From JBELHO01 sp042091375 (GTDB lineage Bacteria; Pseudomonadota; Gammaproteobacteria; Enterobacterales; Alteromonadaceae): a stretch of 64,000 nt of DNA. Below are positions 53,812-61,672 of the stretch, one piece after another (position 1 is the stretch's first letter; each line of letters begins with the position of its first letter). The notes under the pieces are model-generated. The model was not told the origin of the DNA. It worked only from the letters and a program-made list of their open reading frames with translations, and did no database searches. The position numbers and the translations under genes are program-made. The DNA lies in contig JBELHO010000009.1 of the NCBI GenBank assembly GCA_042091375.1, positions 27,802-91,801 on the forward strand, in the 5' to 3' direction.

Positions 53812-54219
53812 ATGAATAAAAAATTTTTAATCGGTGTTCTTATCTCATTAGCGAGTTACGCTATCTTTGTTGGATTAGTAGTTAACTTTTATGACGACAG
53901 CCCTTCCAATATGCAATGGGAAGATCGAGAAAGCTTCAACAGACTTTACATCAGTAAACTAAAACTCGGCGAATTGCAGGTAGAGCAAGTGATTGAAGAG
54001 TTGGGCAGCCCTGATATTATAAAAGCCAAACAAGTTCAGCAAATTAATTATCAAGTACTGTTTTATCGCACTCAACATGTCAAATCAGATGGTATCACTA
54101 CCCAAGAAGAATGCTCTTACTTAGTATTTGTTAACGATACCTTAGTTGAATTTGCCAGCGCGGAAAACTACAGTGGATTAGAAGCCATAATTAATACTTA
54201 TGCCGCGGTTAACAGCTAA
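53812..54219 (+). CDS. DUF3192 family membrane-anchored protein (paralogue 2)
   Basis: This is a 135-residue protein from the ATG at 53812. A GTG three codons upstream is also in frame. The N-terminus has one hydrophobic segment (about 5-24, FLIGVLISLASYAIFVGLVV) without a lipobox, so it is probably an anchor. The soluble part follows the DUF3192 pattern: LYISKLKLGELQVEQVIEELGSPD, then VLFYRTQHVKSDGITTQEECSYLVF, very like the protein at 47193-47567. Position between xni and rlmM is common in the order. The function is unknown. Confidence 0.82.
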   Translation: MNKKFLIGVLISLASYAIFVGLVVNFYDDSPSNMQWEDRESFNRLYISKLKLGELQVEQVIEELGSPDIIKAKQVQQINYQVLFYRTQHVKSDGITTQEECSYLVFVNDTLVEFASAENYSGLEAIINTYAAVNS

Positions 54220-54251
54220 CCAAATCAGCAAGTTACCACCTGATTTGGTTA
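54217..54251. other. 12-bp perfect hairpin at the 3' end of the DUF3192 gene
   Basis: Positions 54217-54228 pair perfectly with 54240-54251 around an 11-nt loop, beginning at the stop codon itself. There is no T run on either strand, so it may be a 3' stabiliser or weak bidirectional terminator between convergent genes. Confidence 0.5.
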
Positions 54252-54370
54252 AATGTATATAGAAATTCACAACAACAATTAAGTCAGTTAGCCAGACACA
54301 TATATAAGTGTTCTTTACATAGATTATTAATGACTGACAGGTGAGAATATATAATTGTTCAACCAATCAT

Positions 54371-55462
54371 TTATAGCGGTGCAGGTGATAATAGCCTAGC
54401 ATGCACAGTAATTTCTTCTCGATCATAATACAAGTGTTTGGCGTACAGTTCATATTTCACTTGCTGTTCAACAAAGGCATCTTTGATGGTTTGAATATCA
54501 TCTAGCACTTGTTGATATCGACCTTTCATGGGCAACTTCAAATTGAATATCGCTTCTTGACAATAACCATGTAACAGCCATTCTGCGATTAATTTAGCAA
54601 CCCGTTGTGGCTTCTCCACCATATCACAAACCAACCAATAGACATTTTTTTTGATCGGCTTATATTTAAAACCATCGATCATTTTGTGTTTTACTTGGCC
54701 AGTTTCCAGCAAGGATTCTGCCATCAAACCATTATCAATAGCCGTTACCATCATACCTCGTCGCACCAGTTGATATGTCCACCCTCCCGGTGCTGCGCCC
54801 AGATCTACCGCATTCATCCCGGAAGTCAACCGAGTTTGATGCGCTTCACGTGGAATGAAGTGCAAGAAAGCTTCATCTAATTTTAAGGTAGAACGACTAG
54901 GCGCATCTTTGGGAAACTTCAAGCGAGGAATTCCCATAACATGAGGAGAAGTGTTATGACCTAGCGAATAGCCCAACAGCACTTCATTACCACTAAAAAA
55001 CAAGGCGTGTAAAATAGCTCCCCGATTGTCGTGCTTAGCTGTTAACTGATTATTTTTGCGCAACGCTTGCCTTAATGGCACCGCTAATTTTCGACAAAAT
55101 TTAGACAACGCCTTACCATCATTGGTATCTGCAGTTTCCATACGCAAATCGGCATATTGGTATTGGCTATCGTTCACTTCAGTGAGCGCTTCAGTGATCG
55201 CTTCAACGCGATTGAAATCTGGAAGGCTAATTTTGTCTGTCAACGTCACAAACCATTGCCGAGCAAAGATCAGCCGTTTAAGGGGAATTTTACCAATTAA
55301 TTGTTCACCTGATTTTGGCTCATTTAAATGAAAGAATACGATCCCTTGATTTTTTGCCAGTTGTAAATATCCATAGACTTGATTCCACGCCGCTTTTTCT
55401 TGAATTTCAGCTCCGCATTCTTTTTCAAAGCCCGGTCGACAATACAATACGATTGATGTCAT
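54371..55462 (-). CDS. rlmM: 23S rRNA 2'-O-ribose methyltransferase RlmM
   Basis: RlmM methylates C2498 of 23S rRNA using S-adenosylmethionine. The N-terminal THUMP-like domain (about 1-170) starts SIVLYCRPGFEKECGAEI. The Rossmann methyltransferase domain has VDLGAAPGGWTYQL (about 214-227), MVTAIDNG and the LVCDMVEKP catalytic-Asp region. The 363-residue length fits. Its ATG overlaps the DUF423 stop by one base (TAATG), so the genes are translationally coupled. The gcvA-DUF423-rlmM order matches E. coli. Confidence 0.95.
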   Translation of the reverse strand: MTSIVLYCRPGFEKECGAEIQEKAAWNQVYGYLQLAKNQGIVFFHLNEPKSGEQLIGKIPLKRLIFARQWFVTLTDKISLPDFNRVEAITEALTEVNDSQYQYADLRMETADTNDGKALSKFCRKLAVPLRQALRKNNQLTAKHDNRGAILHALFFSGNEVLLGYSLGHNTSPHVMGIPRLKFPKDAPSRSTLKLDEAFLHFIPREAHQTRLTSGMNAVDLGAAPGGWTYQLVRRGMMVTAIDNGLMAESLLETGQVKHKMIDGFKYKPIKKNVYWLVCDMVEKPQRVAKLIAEWLLHGYCQEAIFNLKLPMKGRYQQVLDDIQTIKDAFVEQQVKYELYAKHLYYDREEITVHARLLSPAPL

Positions 55463-55842
55463 TATTTTTTTTCACCTACAAAAAGTAAACAGAACCAGCC
55501 AAGTGCCATGGCGATCCCTCCCATTGGCGCAAACTGACCAACACTGTGTAAAGCGAACAGTGTTTTCAGGTAAATACCACCACTAAAGGCTAAAATACCC
55601 AAGCTAAACAACAAAGCCGCGACCAATAAAACCCGATTGGGGTTAATCGTATTCCACACCACTAAAGCCAGCAAAGCCAGCGTATGCATAAATTGATATG
55701 CTAAGGCAGTAGACAAGCTGGTTTGCTGTTGTGCCAATAACGAGGATCCAGCATGAGCTAACCAGGCGCCGAATAATACTGAAAAACAGCCGCTAATAGC
55801 AATGAATATTCGCAAACACAGGGGAATATTAACTAATTTCAT
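55462..55842 (-). CDS. DUF423 family inner-membrane protein (YgdD-like)
   Basis: This is a 126-residue protein with four membrane helices and the family features LFGAWLAHAG near the first loop, LALLALVVWN in the middle and QFAPMGGIAMALGW at the end. The frame extends to 55866, but AAAGG precedes the ATG at 55842 by about 7 nt, and this start overlaps the upstream hydrolase by only 14 bp. It matches E. coli YgdD in position between gcvA and rlmM. Function unknown. Confidence 0.88.
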   Translation of the reverse strand: MKLVNIPLCLRIFIAISGCFSVLFGAWLAHAGSSLLAQQQTSLSTALAYQFMHTLALLALVVWNTINPNRVLLVAALLFSLGILAFSGGIYLKTLFALHSVGQFAPMGGIAMALGWFCLLFVGEKK

Positions 55843-56476
55843 CGATAAACCTTTTAATTTGTTCAATAGCAGTGGATAAATGTTGTTGCTGAGTATAGCC
55901 CGATTTCACTCTGGGTTTTAAATTGTGATCACCATCAGGTAAATAAAAAACGTCGCAGCAACAAGGTATATCATAGTCCTTGATCTCAATTTTTGAACCA
56001 AGTGCATCCCGCTCTCCTTGGAGAATAAGCACTGGTTTAGTGGTCTGTTGCAGCGGCAGTAAACGCAAGTTTTGTGGTTTTTTCTGTGGATGAAAAGGGT
56101 AGCCAAGACAGATCACCCCCGAAACACTGATACTTTGATCAGCAACTAAGCTCACCGCAACTCTACTGCCCATGGATTTACCGATCAAAAAAATAGGTGT
56201 ATCCACCTCTAATTGATCAATCACTTTGTGATAGCAATCCATTAATGCTGGCATTTTATCAGGGGGTCTGCGTTTGCCATCAGCTTTGCGCTTATCCATG
56301 TAAGGAAAGTTAAAGCGCACCACATCGCAGTCAATGTTATTTAATAATAAGGTAAAGTTTTCCATAAACTCTGAATCTAAATCAGCGCCTGCACCATGTG
56401 CAAAAATCAACGTTGCCCGGCTTGAACGTTCAGCAACAGCAAAGGCTAGATCAGTTTTAACAGTGATATCACTCAA
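55829..56476 (-). CDS. Alpha/beta-hydrolase family protein (dienelactone hydrolase-like)
   Basis: This is a 215-residue single-domain protein. TLIFAHGAGADLDSEFM gives the oxyanion loop, FLIGKSMGSRVAVSL the nucleophile elbow with Ser in GKSMGS (about residue 100), VLILQGERDALG the acid region and LPDGDHNLKPR the catalytic His. It resembles the KANL3/Tex30-like hydrolase family. The substrate is unknown. It lies 3 bp after gcvA and overlaps DUF423 by 14 bp, so it is an extra member inserted into the gcvA-DUF423-rlmM operon. Confidence 0.85.
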   Translation of the reverse strand: MSDITVKTDLAFAVAERSSRATLIFAHGAGADLDSEFMENFTLLLNNIDCDVVRFNFPYMDKRKADGKRRPPDKMPALMDCYHKVIDQLEVDTPIFLIGKSMGSRVAVSLVADQSISVSGVICLGYPFHPQKKPQNLRLLPLQQTTKPVLILQGERDALGSKIEIKDYDIPCCCDVFYLPDGDHNLKPRVKSGYTQQQHLSTAIEQIKRFIDEIS

Positions 56477-56479
56477 GGT

Positions 56480-57388
56480 TTATTCCTCGTCCAACTGTGC
56501 TTGCTCATTGGCTACTGTATCTAATACCCACTCTCTGAAGGCTGAAATTTTGCCTACATCTACCTGACTCTCTCGGCAAACAATATAGAAGGCATTTTTA
56601 CTCAACAATTTGTGTTCAAATAATGTCACCAGTCGTCCGGCATCTATCTCAGGTTTTGCCAAAATACTTTGAGTTAGGGCAACGCCTTGACCGTGCACTG
56701 CTGCCTGCACAACCATCGCAGAGTGACTAAAAATAGGGCCGTGATTGACATTAACTCCCTTGACATTCACTTCTTTAAACCAGCGTTTCCAATCGCGCCT
56801 TGAGGTATCGTGCAACAAGGTATGATTGGCCAGATCGGCAATACTGTTGAGCTTTTTGTGACTCGAAAGCAACAAAGGCGAACAAACTGGCACCAAGTAT
56901 TCGGTGTGCAATTTATCGGCATGCACTTCAGGCCAGCGCCCTCGCCCATAATAAATAGCCACATCGACATCTTCAGTTAACGAATGATCGGGCTGATCAA
57001 CGGCTTTTATGCGCACATCAATTTCTGAGTGTAGATTAGTAAAAGTATTTAAACGGGGTACCAACCATTGAATGGCGAAGCTAGGTTGCAAACTCACCGT
57101 GATAGCCCCTTTAGCACCTCGCGCTAATAATCGCTCAGTTGCATCATTAATAGCAGTAAACACATCTTTAATGTCTAAATAATAGGATTGACCTTCTTCA
57201 GTCAACAATAAAGCACGGTTTTTTCGCATAAATAACTTTATGCCTAGAAATTCTTCTAAAGATTTAATTTGGTGACTAATTGCCGCTTGAGTTACAAATA
57301 ACTCTTCCGCCGCCCTAGTAAAACTCAACTGCCGGGCAGAAGCTTCAAAAGCACGTAATGCATTGAGTGGAGGAAGACGTGTTGCCAA
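56480..57388 (-). CDS. gcvA: LysR-family regulator GcvA
   Basis: GcvA controls the glycine cleavage system genes in response to glycine and purines. The N-terminal wHTH is nearly that of E. coli GcvA: RLPPLNALRAFEASARQLSF, then TQAAISHQIKSLEEFLGIKLF. The effector domain contains DVRIKAVDQ, AIYYGRGRWP and GPIFSHSAMVVQAAVHGQGVAL at the expected positions. The start is TTG at 57388 with AGGTGA 6 nt upstream; an ATG is not available at the right place. The 302-residue length fits. It heads the operon ending in rlmM. Confidence 0.93.
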   Translation of the reverse strand: MATRLPPLNALRAFEASARQLSFTRAAEELFVTQAAISHQIKSLEEFLGIKLFMRKNRALLLTEEGQSYYLDIKDVFTAINDATERLLARGAKGAITVSLQPSFAIQWLVPRLNTFTNLHSEIDVRIKAVDQPDHSLTEDVDVAIYYGRGRWPEVHADKLHTEYLVPVCSPLLLSSHKKLNSIADLANHTLLHDTSRRDWKRWFKEVNVKGVNVNHGPIFSHSAMVVQAAVHGQGVALTQSILAKPEIDAGRLVTLFEHKLLSKNAFYIVCRESQVDVGKISAFREWVLDTVANEQAQLDEE

Positions 57389-57463
57389 AATTTCACCTGT
57401 TACAATCTGTAGAAATTACCAATACCGCATTTTTTACACTATATCTTACCCAACGGATTTAGT

Positions 57464-57480
57464 CATTAGTTTTTCTAATG
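57464..57480 (-). promoter_or_regulatory. Candidate GcvA operator (inverted CTAAT repeat)
   Basis: CATTAG, five T, CTAATG forms a palindrome 76-92 bp upstream of the gcvA start. CTAAT is the core reported for E. coli GcvA sites, and LysR regulators commonly bind their own upstream region. This is a sequence match only. Confidence 0.55.
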
Positions 57481-57693
57481 AATAACATTAAAAAATGTCA
57501 TTTTATTTTTTTTCAGCATTAACGTAACATTCACTTCGTAGATGAAGGACTACAACTTTACAGAACAAGCTTACATGAAGCTGTTACTTATAATAACTGA
57601 CTCCCAACCAGCCATTGATAAGTAATATAGAGAAAGCAAAGTCCCAGAGCATCTATAAGTATATTTAACTTACTACATAGCAAAGGTGACATC

Positions 57694-57978
57694 ATGTTCA
57701 ACAAGCAAACACATTTAACCAAAATTGCAGCAAGCTTATTTACATTAACTTGTCTGGCCGTTACTAGTGCACAAGCAACTGAGGTATTAAAACCATTACC
57801 GATTAATACCGCTGAAATAACTAAGGCTGCCCAACTTAATATCGCTCAATCAATTTCTGCCTTTACCCTAAAAACCAATGCAGTAAAAGCAGACCTTAAC
57901 ACACTATTTAACACTACAGCTAAAAAAGCTAAACCTGTTAATACCACAGCAATCAAATCAGAGCTGATCGCTGAATAA
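57694..57978 (+). CDS. Small exported protein of unknown function
   Basis: This is a 94-residue protein with a clear Sec signal peptide (hydrophobic 10-24, cleavage after SAQA at about 28). The mature part of about 66 residues is Ala/Thr/Lys-rich and predicted helical, with TAEITKAAQLNIAQSISAF and a Lys-Pro-rich end. No family is recognised. It is divergent from gcvA across about 305 bp and is followed by a good terminator, which supports it as a real transcribed gene. Confidence 0.7.
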   Translation: MFNKQTHLTKIAASLFTLTCLAVTSAQATEVLKPLPINTAEITKAAQLNIAQSISAFTLKTNAVKADLNTLFNTTAKKAKPVNTTAIKSELIAE

Positions 57979-58050
57979 CTGTTGACATTGAAGCAAACAA
58001 ACTACCTACTATGGCTTAATTTCTCTAGGATTAACGCCAATATATAATGA

Positions 58051-58077
58051 AGGGATGCCTGATTAGCATCCCTTTTT
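58051..58077 (+). terminator. Rho-independent terminator after the small exported protein
   Basis: AGGGATGC (58051-58058), a 7-nt loop and GCATCCCT (58066-58073) are followed by TTTT. Confidence 0.88.
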
Positions 58078-58080
58078 ATG

Positions 58081-58250
58081 TTCAGGACGAACGGTATGTC
58101 ATGATCACATGGATGTGAAGGAATGACCATGTTCAGGACGAACGGTCAGCTTGTCAGTTCCAGACACAAGCTAAGTACCTACATCCGTAAAGCCACAGCT
58201 TGTCAGTTCCAGACACAAGCTAAGTACCTACATCCATGTAGGCAATTAAA
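58081..58250. repeat. Composite interspersed repeat with direct duplications and palindromes
   Basis: A 15-bp unit TTCAGGACGAACGGT occurs at 58081 and 58132. A 40-bp unit occurs perfectly twice (58147-58186 and 58196-58235); it contains the hairpin AGCTTGT/ACAAGCT. Other palindromes are CACATGGATGTG (58106-58117) and CCTACATCCATGTAGG near the right end. No ORF is present. The design suggests a REP/MITE-like element present elsewhere in the genome, which cannot be checked here. Confidence 0.75.
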
Positions 58251-58403
58251 AATAGTATTAACGCTATTTATAAAGTTCATCACTTAGATTGCTATCAAGA
58301 AACAGAAATCCACCTAAACCCGTTAGGCCGTGATAACTAATACTTTATAGTATTACACAATGGCGAACAGCAAGTAACGACTCAACAGCCAACATAATTA
58401 ACA

Positions 58404-58434
58404 AGGGCGGCATCGAGATGATGCCGCCCTTTTT
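58404..58434. terminator. Strong 11-bp hairpin with T tail downstream of the M16 gene
   Basis: AGGGCGGCATC (58404-58414) pairs with GATGCCGCCCT (58420-58430) across 5 nt, and TTTT follows on the plus strand. The best T tail faces plus, but the M16 peptidase gene ends 35 bp to the right on minus, so it probably terminates that transcript too. Confidence 0.75.
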
Positions 58435-58468
58435 CACACCAATGTTCAAAAAAAGATGAAAAAATTAA

Positions 58469-61207
58469 TTACTTCTCAACTTTACTCAAATCACCGGCTT
58501 TAATAATCGCAAACGCCTCAACAGTTAAATACTTGCGCATGACTTTGTTGATGTCTTCAGCGGATAGATTTTCAATTTGCTGCTCATATCGTTTGGCAAA
58601 CTGCATGGTGCGATCTAAACGTAAATTAGCGTTTAACGAGCCTGCTAATTCTCCATCTTGAGAGCGACTTACTTTACGTCCTTGTAATAAACCAGACTTA
58701 GCTGCAATAACTTCTTCATCGGTAAAGCCATCTTTCAATAAACGAACAATTTCTTCTTTAAAGCCCAATTCAACTTTCGCTAAATTTTGTGGTGCACAAA
58801 TAGCGTAAACACCAAGTGCAGCGCGCTCGTCATAATTACTGATATTGATAAAAGAACCAGCACCGTAGCTTAAGCCATCTTGTTGGCGTAAGCGCGTCGC
58901 TAAACGGCTATTTAAGAAGCCACCACCTAACATGTAGTTACCAATCGTTAACGCAGGAGCATCGACATGTTGTTGTCCAACAGGAATACTCAATGAAGCA
59001 ACAAATGTTGCGTTCTCTTTATCTGGCGTATTAAAATTCATCGCTTGGTTAGAGAGTTTTTGATAAGGCGCATCAACACGTTTATAGGCATTTGAACTCT
59101 GCCAGTTAGACGTTATTTCATCTAACACTTTGGTTGTTTGCGCTTGCTCAAAATCACCAACTACGCTAATTTGCATACTATTCGGACCATAAAAATCTTT
59201 ATGAAATTGTTTAATATCAGTAAGTGTAGTTGCCGCTAATTCGGCTAAATCTTCTTCAAAAGTCCCTATGTAGTTAGGGTGTCCTTTTGGAAAAGGGCTT
59301 TGATGGCGGCTATAAGCACGAAATGCAATGGCTTGTGGATCTTGCAATTGTTGTTCAATGCTCACCTTAGCTTCACTTTTGTATAACTCAAACTCCTTCT
59401 CGTCAAACGCTGGTTTTTGCAGCACTTCAGCCACTAACTTTAAGGTGTCATTCAAGTTTTTACGGGTTGTGTTAACCGTGACATAAGCAGAAGTATTACT
59501 TCCTCCAATGTTGACCTGAGCTTCTAATACATCAAATGCTTCTTTCAACTGTTCACGCGAGTAATTTTCAGTACCGCGCATTAACATAGCACCCGTTGCA
59601 TTACCCACCATGCTTAACCCTTGCAAAGATAATAGGTCACCCATCTGCATTGACATGCGAACAACAACAGATTCACCCCGTGTTTTCTTTGGTAACAGCG
59701 CAACTTTAACGCCAGTGTCTAAACGGCTGGTGCCATTGCGCGCGTCGATATTGTCATGAGAAGGATCAAACGCCTCCCCTTGAGCGACTTGTTCACGCCC
59801 TTTGTATCCCTCAAGCATTGCAGAAACACTGTCTACTTGTGGAATTTCAGCACGATCAGGTGTTTTTGTAGGAATAAATTTACCCAAGGTCCGGTTGTTT
59901 CGCTTGAGATAATTTTTAGCAACTCGATTCACATCTTCGGCTGTCACTTGTTCAATGCGATCTCGGTTGAGAAAAATTAGACGCCAGTCCCCCATGCCAA
60001 GCCATTCACTTAATTCCATCGCAATGCGCTCTGACGAATTAAATGCAAGCTTAGTGTTTTTCAATAACGTGCGTTTTGCTTTTTCCACTTCCTTAGCAGT
60101 AATTGGATTTTCAGCAATGTTCTCTATTGTATTAATTAACACTTCTTCTGTTTTTGATAAATCAGCGGTTTTATCAACTTGTGCCCCAAACATAGCGACA
60201 CCCGGCTCCGCCCACTGAAAATTAATGCCAAAGGTATTACTGGCAAGTTTATTTTCAACTATTGCTTTATGTAAACGACCTGTCGCTGGTGCAGCAAGTA
60301 CTTGGTTTAATACATCGACAGCTGAAAAATCAGGATGTGATCCCGCAGGTATGTGATAAAGCACACCAATCAATTGGGTATCACCAACGCGACGAACAGT
60401 AACTTCGCGCTCGCCATCTTGTGCAGGTTCAGCTGTGTATAGTGGATTAATAATTCGGTCTGGCTTAGGAATTTGACCAAAGGTAGCATCAATTTTTTTC
60501 AACATGTCTTCCGGATCAAATTTACCCGCTACCGTTAATGTTGCATTGTCTGGCTGATAATATTTGCGATAAAATGCCTTTAATCGGTCAATTGGAACAT
60601 TCTCTAAATCAGCGCGTGAACCAATAGTTGATTTACCATAATTGTGCCACTCATAAGAAACAGCAAGCATGCGCTGAATTGTAATTCTAAACGGATTGTT
60701 CTCACCACTTTCAAATTCATTGCGAACAACCGTCATTTCACTATCAAGATCTTCTTTAGCAATAAATGAATTGACCATGCGATCAGATTCCATGCTCAAT
60801 GCCCAATCAATATTTTCTTCTGTCGCAGCAAATGTTTCAAAGTAATTAGTGCGATCGGTCCAAGTCGTTCCATTAGGGCGAGCGCCATGTGAACTGAGCT
60901 CAGCAGGAATATCTTTATGCTTAGGCGTTCCCTTGAACACTAAGTGTTCAAGCAAATGAGCCATGCCTGTTTCACCGTAGTTTTCATGCTTTGAGCCAAC
61001 ATGATAAGTCACATTGACTGTGACTGTCTCTTTAGTTTGATCAGGAAAAAGTAGTACTTGTAACCCATTGTCTAAACGGTATTCACTGATCCCCTCTATT
61101 TCTGTAACTTTTTTTAATTGTTCAGCAAAGGCCATAGAGCTCAATGACGTTATGCCTATTGAAGCCACCATTGCAATGGTACTGGGCTTAAACCACTTTT
61201 TTAACAT
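58469..61207 (-). CDS. M16 family zinc metallopeptidase, periplasmic
   Basis: This is a 912-residue two-half M16 peptidase (pitrilysin/PqqL type). A Sec signal peptide ends near residue 28 (SMAFA). The inverted zinc motif HLLEH lies at 84-88, with the downstream Glu in the SEMTVVRNEFE region. The second half (about 490-900) lacks a zinc motif, as expected, and retains the GGGFLNSRLATRLRQQDGLSYG segment. The frame extends to 61258, but AAGGA lies 6 nt before the ATG at 61207. It probably degrades peptides in the periplasm. It is transcribed alone. Confidence 0.92.
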   Translation of the reverse strand: MLKKWFKPSTIAMVASIGITSLSSMAFAEQLKKVTEIEGISEYRLDNGLQVLLFPDQTKETVTVNVTYHVGSKHENYGETGMAHLLEHLVFKGTPKHKDIPAELSSHGARPNGTTWTDRTNYFETFAATEENIDWALSMESDRMVNSFIAKEDLDSEMTVVRNEFESGENNPFRITIQRMLAVSYEWHNYGKSTIGSRADLENVPIDRLKAFYRKYYQPDNATLTVAGKFDPEDMLKKIDATFGQIPKPDRIINPLYTAEPAQDGEREVTVRRVGDTQLIGVLYHIPAGSHPDFSAVDVLNQVLAAPATGRLHKAIVENKLASNTFGINFQWAEPGVAMFGAQVDKTADLSKTEEVLINTIENIAENPITAKEVEKAKRTLLKNTKLAFNSSERIAMELSEWLGMGDWRLIFLNRDRIEQVTAEDVNRVAKNYLKRNNRTLGKFIPTKTPDRAEIPQVDSVSAMLEGYKGREQVAQGEAFDPSHDNIDARNGTSRLDTGVKVALLPKKTRGESVVVRMSMQMGDLLSLQGLSMVGNATGAMLMRGTENYSREQLKEAFDVLEAQVNIGGSNTSAYVTVNTTRKNLNDTLKLVAEVLQKPAFDEKEFELYKSEAKVSIEQQLQDPQAIAFRAYSRHQSPFPKGHPNYIGTFEEDLAELAATTLTDIKQFHKDFYGPNSMQISVVGDFEQAQTTKVLDEITSNWQSSNAYKRVDAPYQKLSNQAMNFNTPDKENATFVASLSIPVGQQHVDAPALTIGNYMLGGGFLNSRLATRLRQQDGLSYGAGSFINISNYDERAALGVYAICAPQNLAKVELGFKEEIVRLLKDGFTDEEVIAAKSGLLQGRKVSRSQDGELAGSLNANLRLDRTMQFAKRYEQQIENLSAEDINKVMRKYLTVEAFAIIKAGDLSKVEK

Positions 61208-61412
61208 AATTTTTCCTTGTTGTTGATTGCTTGCAAACCTTGCCAGATAAATCACCATAGGTAAACCTAATTAGTTGAACTAATAGCTGACGTTATTGGC
61301 ACTTGTTGTTAGCTTTTATTTACTTACTTCACAAAACTAACAATAATTTAAAGAGAAGTTAACTGGTGGGTTGTAGAATTTAATATTTGCAATCGATCAA
61401 ATGAACTTTGAA

Positions 61413-61433
61413 AGTGAGTGTCCTTGATAATTA
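61413..61433. repeat. Interspersed repeat copy (GTGAGTGTCCTTG core)
   Basis: A copy of the short repeat AGTGAGTGTCCTTG-TAATT directly abuts the 3' end of the first transposase remnant. Related copies lie at 61628-61660, 63461-63483 (diverged), 63844-63875 and 63882-63914. Confidence 0.8.
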
Positions 61434-61547
61434 CTGACCGCTGGTTTTATCTTCACCGCACAGAAACGCGCGGCGAACACAACGCGAAATACAATGATAA
61501 TAAGGGGTATCCACTAAACTGATGAGTTGTTTTCTAGCGGTAGTCAT
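61431..61547 (-). pseudogene. REP-associated Y1 (IS200-like) transposase, N-terminal remnant 1
   Basis: A 38-codon frame starts MTTARKQLISLVDTPYYHC and continues ISRCVRRAFLCGEDKTSGQ before a stop. This is the opening of REP-associated tyrosine (Y1/HUH) transposases, normally a few hundred residues long in marine gammaproteobacteria, so most of the gene, including the HUH motif and catalytic Tyr, is missing. The frame ends exactly at a copy of the GTGAGTGTCCTTG repeat. The surrounding 61208-61672 gap holds no other gene. Confidence 0.8.
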
Positions 61548-61582
61548 GGCAAGTCCTTTGCGCTGAGTTGAATGAGGGAAAA
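61503..61582. repeat. 80-bp block shared with 63921-64000
   Basis: This covers the 5' leader and first 15 codons of the transposase remnant. By eye it differs from the block at 63921-64000 at 3 of 80 positions. The second copy runs off the right edge of the window, so the match may be longer. Confidence 0.9.
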
Positions 61583-61627
61583 CCTCAATAAAATCAACAA
61601 CAATTTAACAACAGAAAAGAAATTAGC

Positions 61628-61660
61628 TCTTGTCTAATTTAAGTGAGTGTCCTTGTTATT
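61628..61660. repeat. Interspersed repeat copy (TCTAATTTAAGTGAGTG)
   Basis: A longer copy of the same repeat, beginning CTTGTCTAATTTAAG and ending GTCCTTGTTATT, lies 13 bp after the end of the TPR lipoprotein gene and before transposase remnant 1. Confidence 0.8.
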
Positions 61661-61672
61661 AATGTTGCTTCC

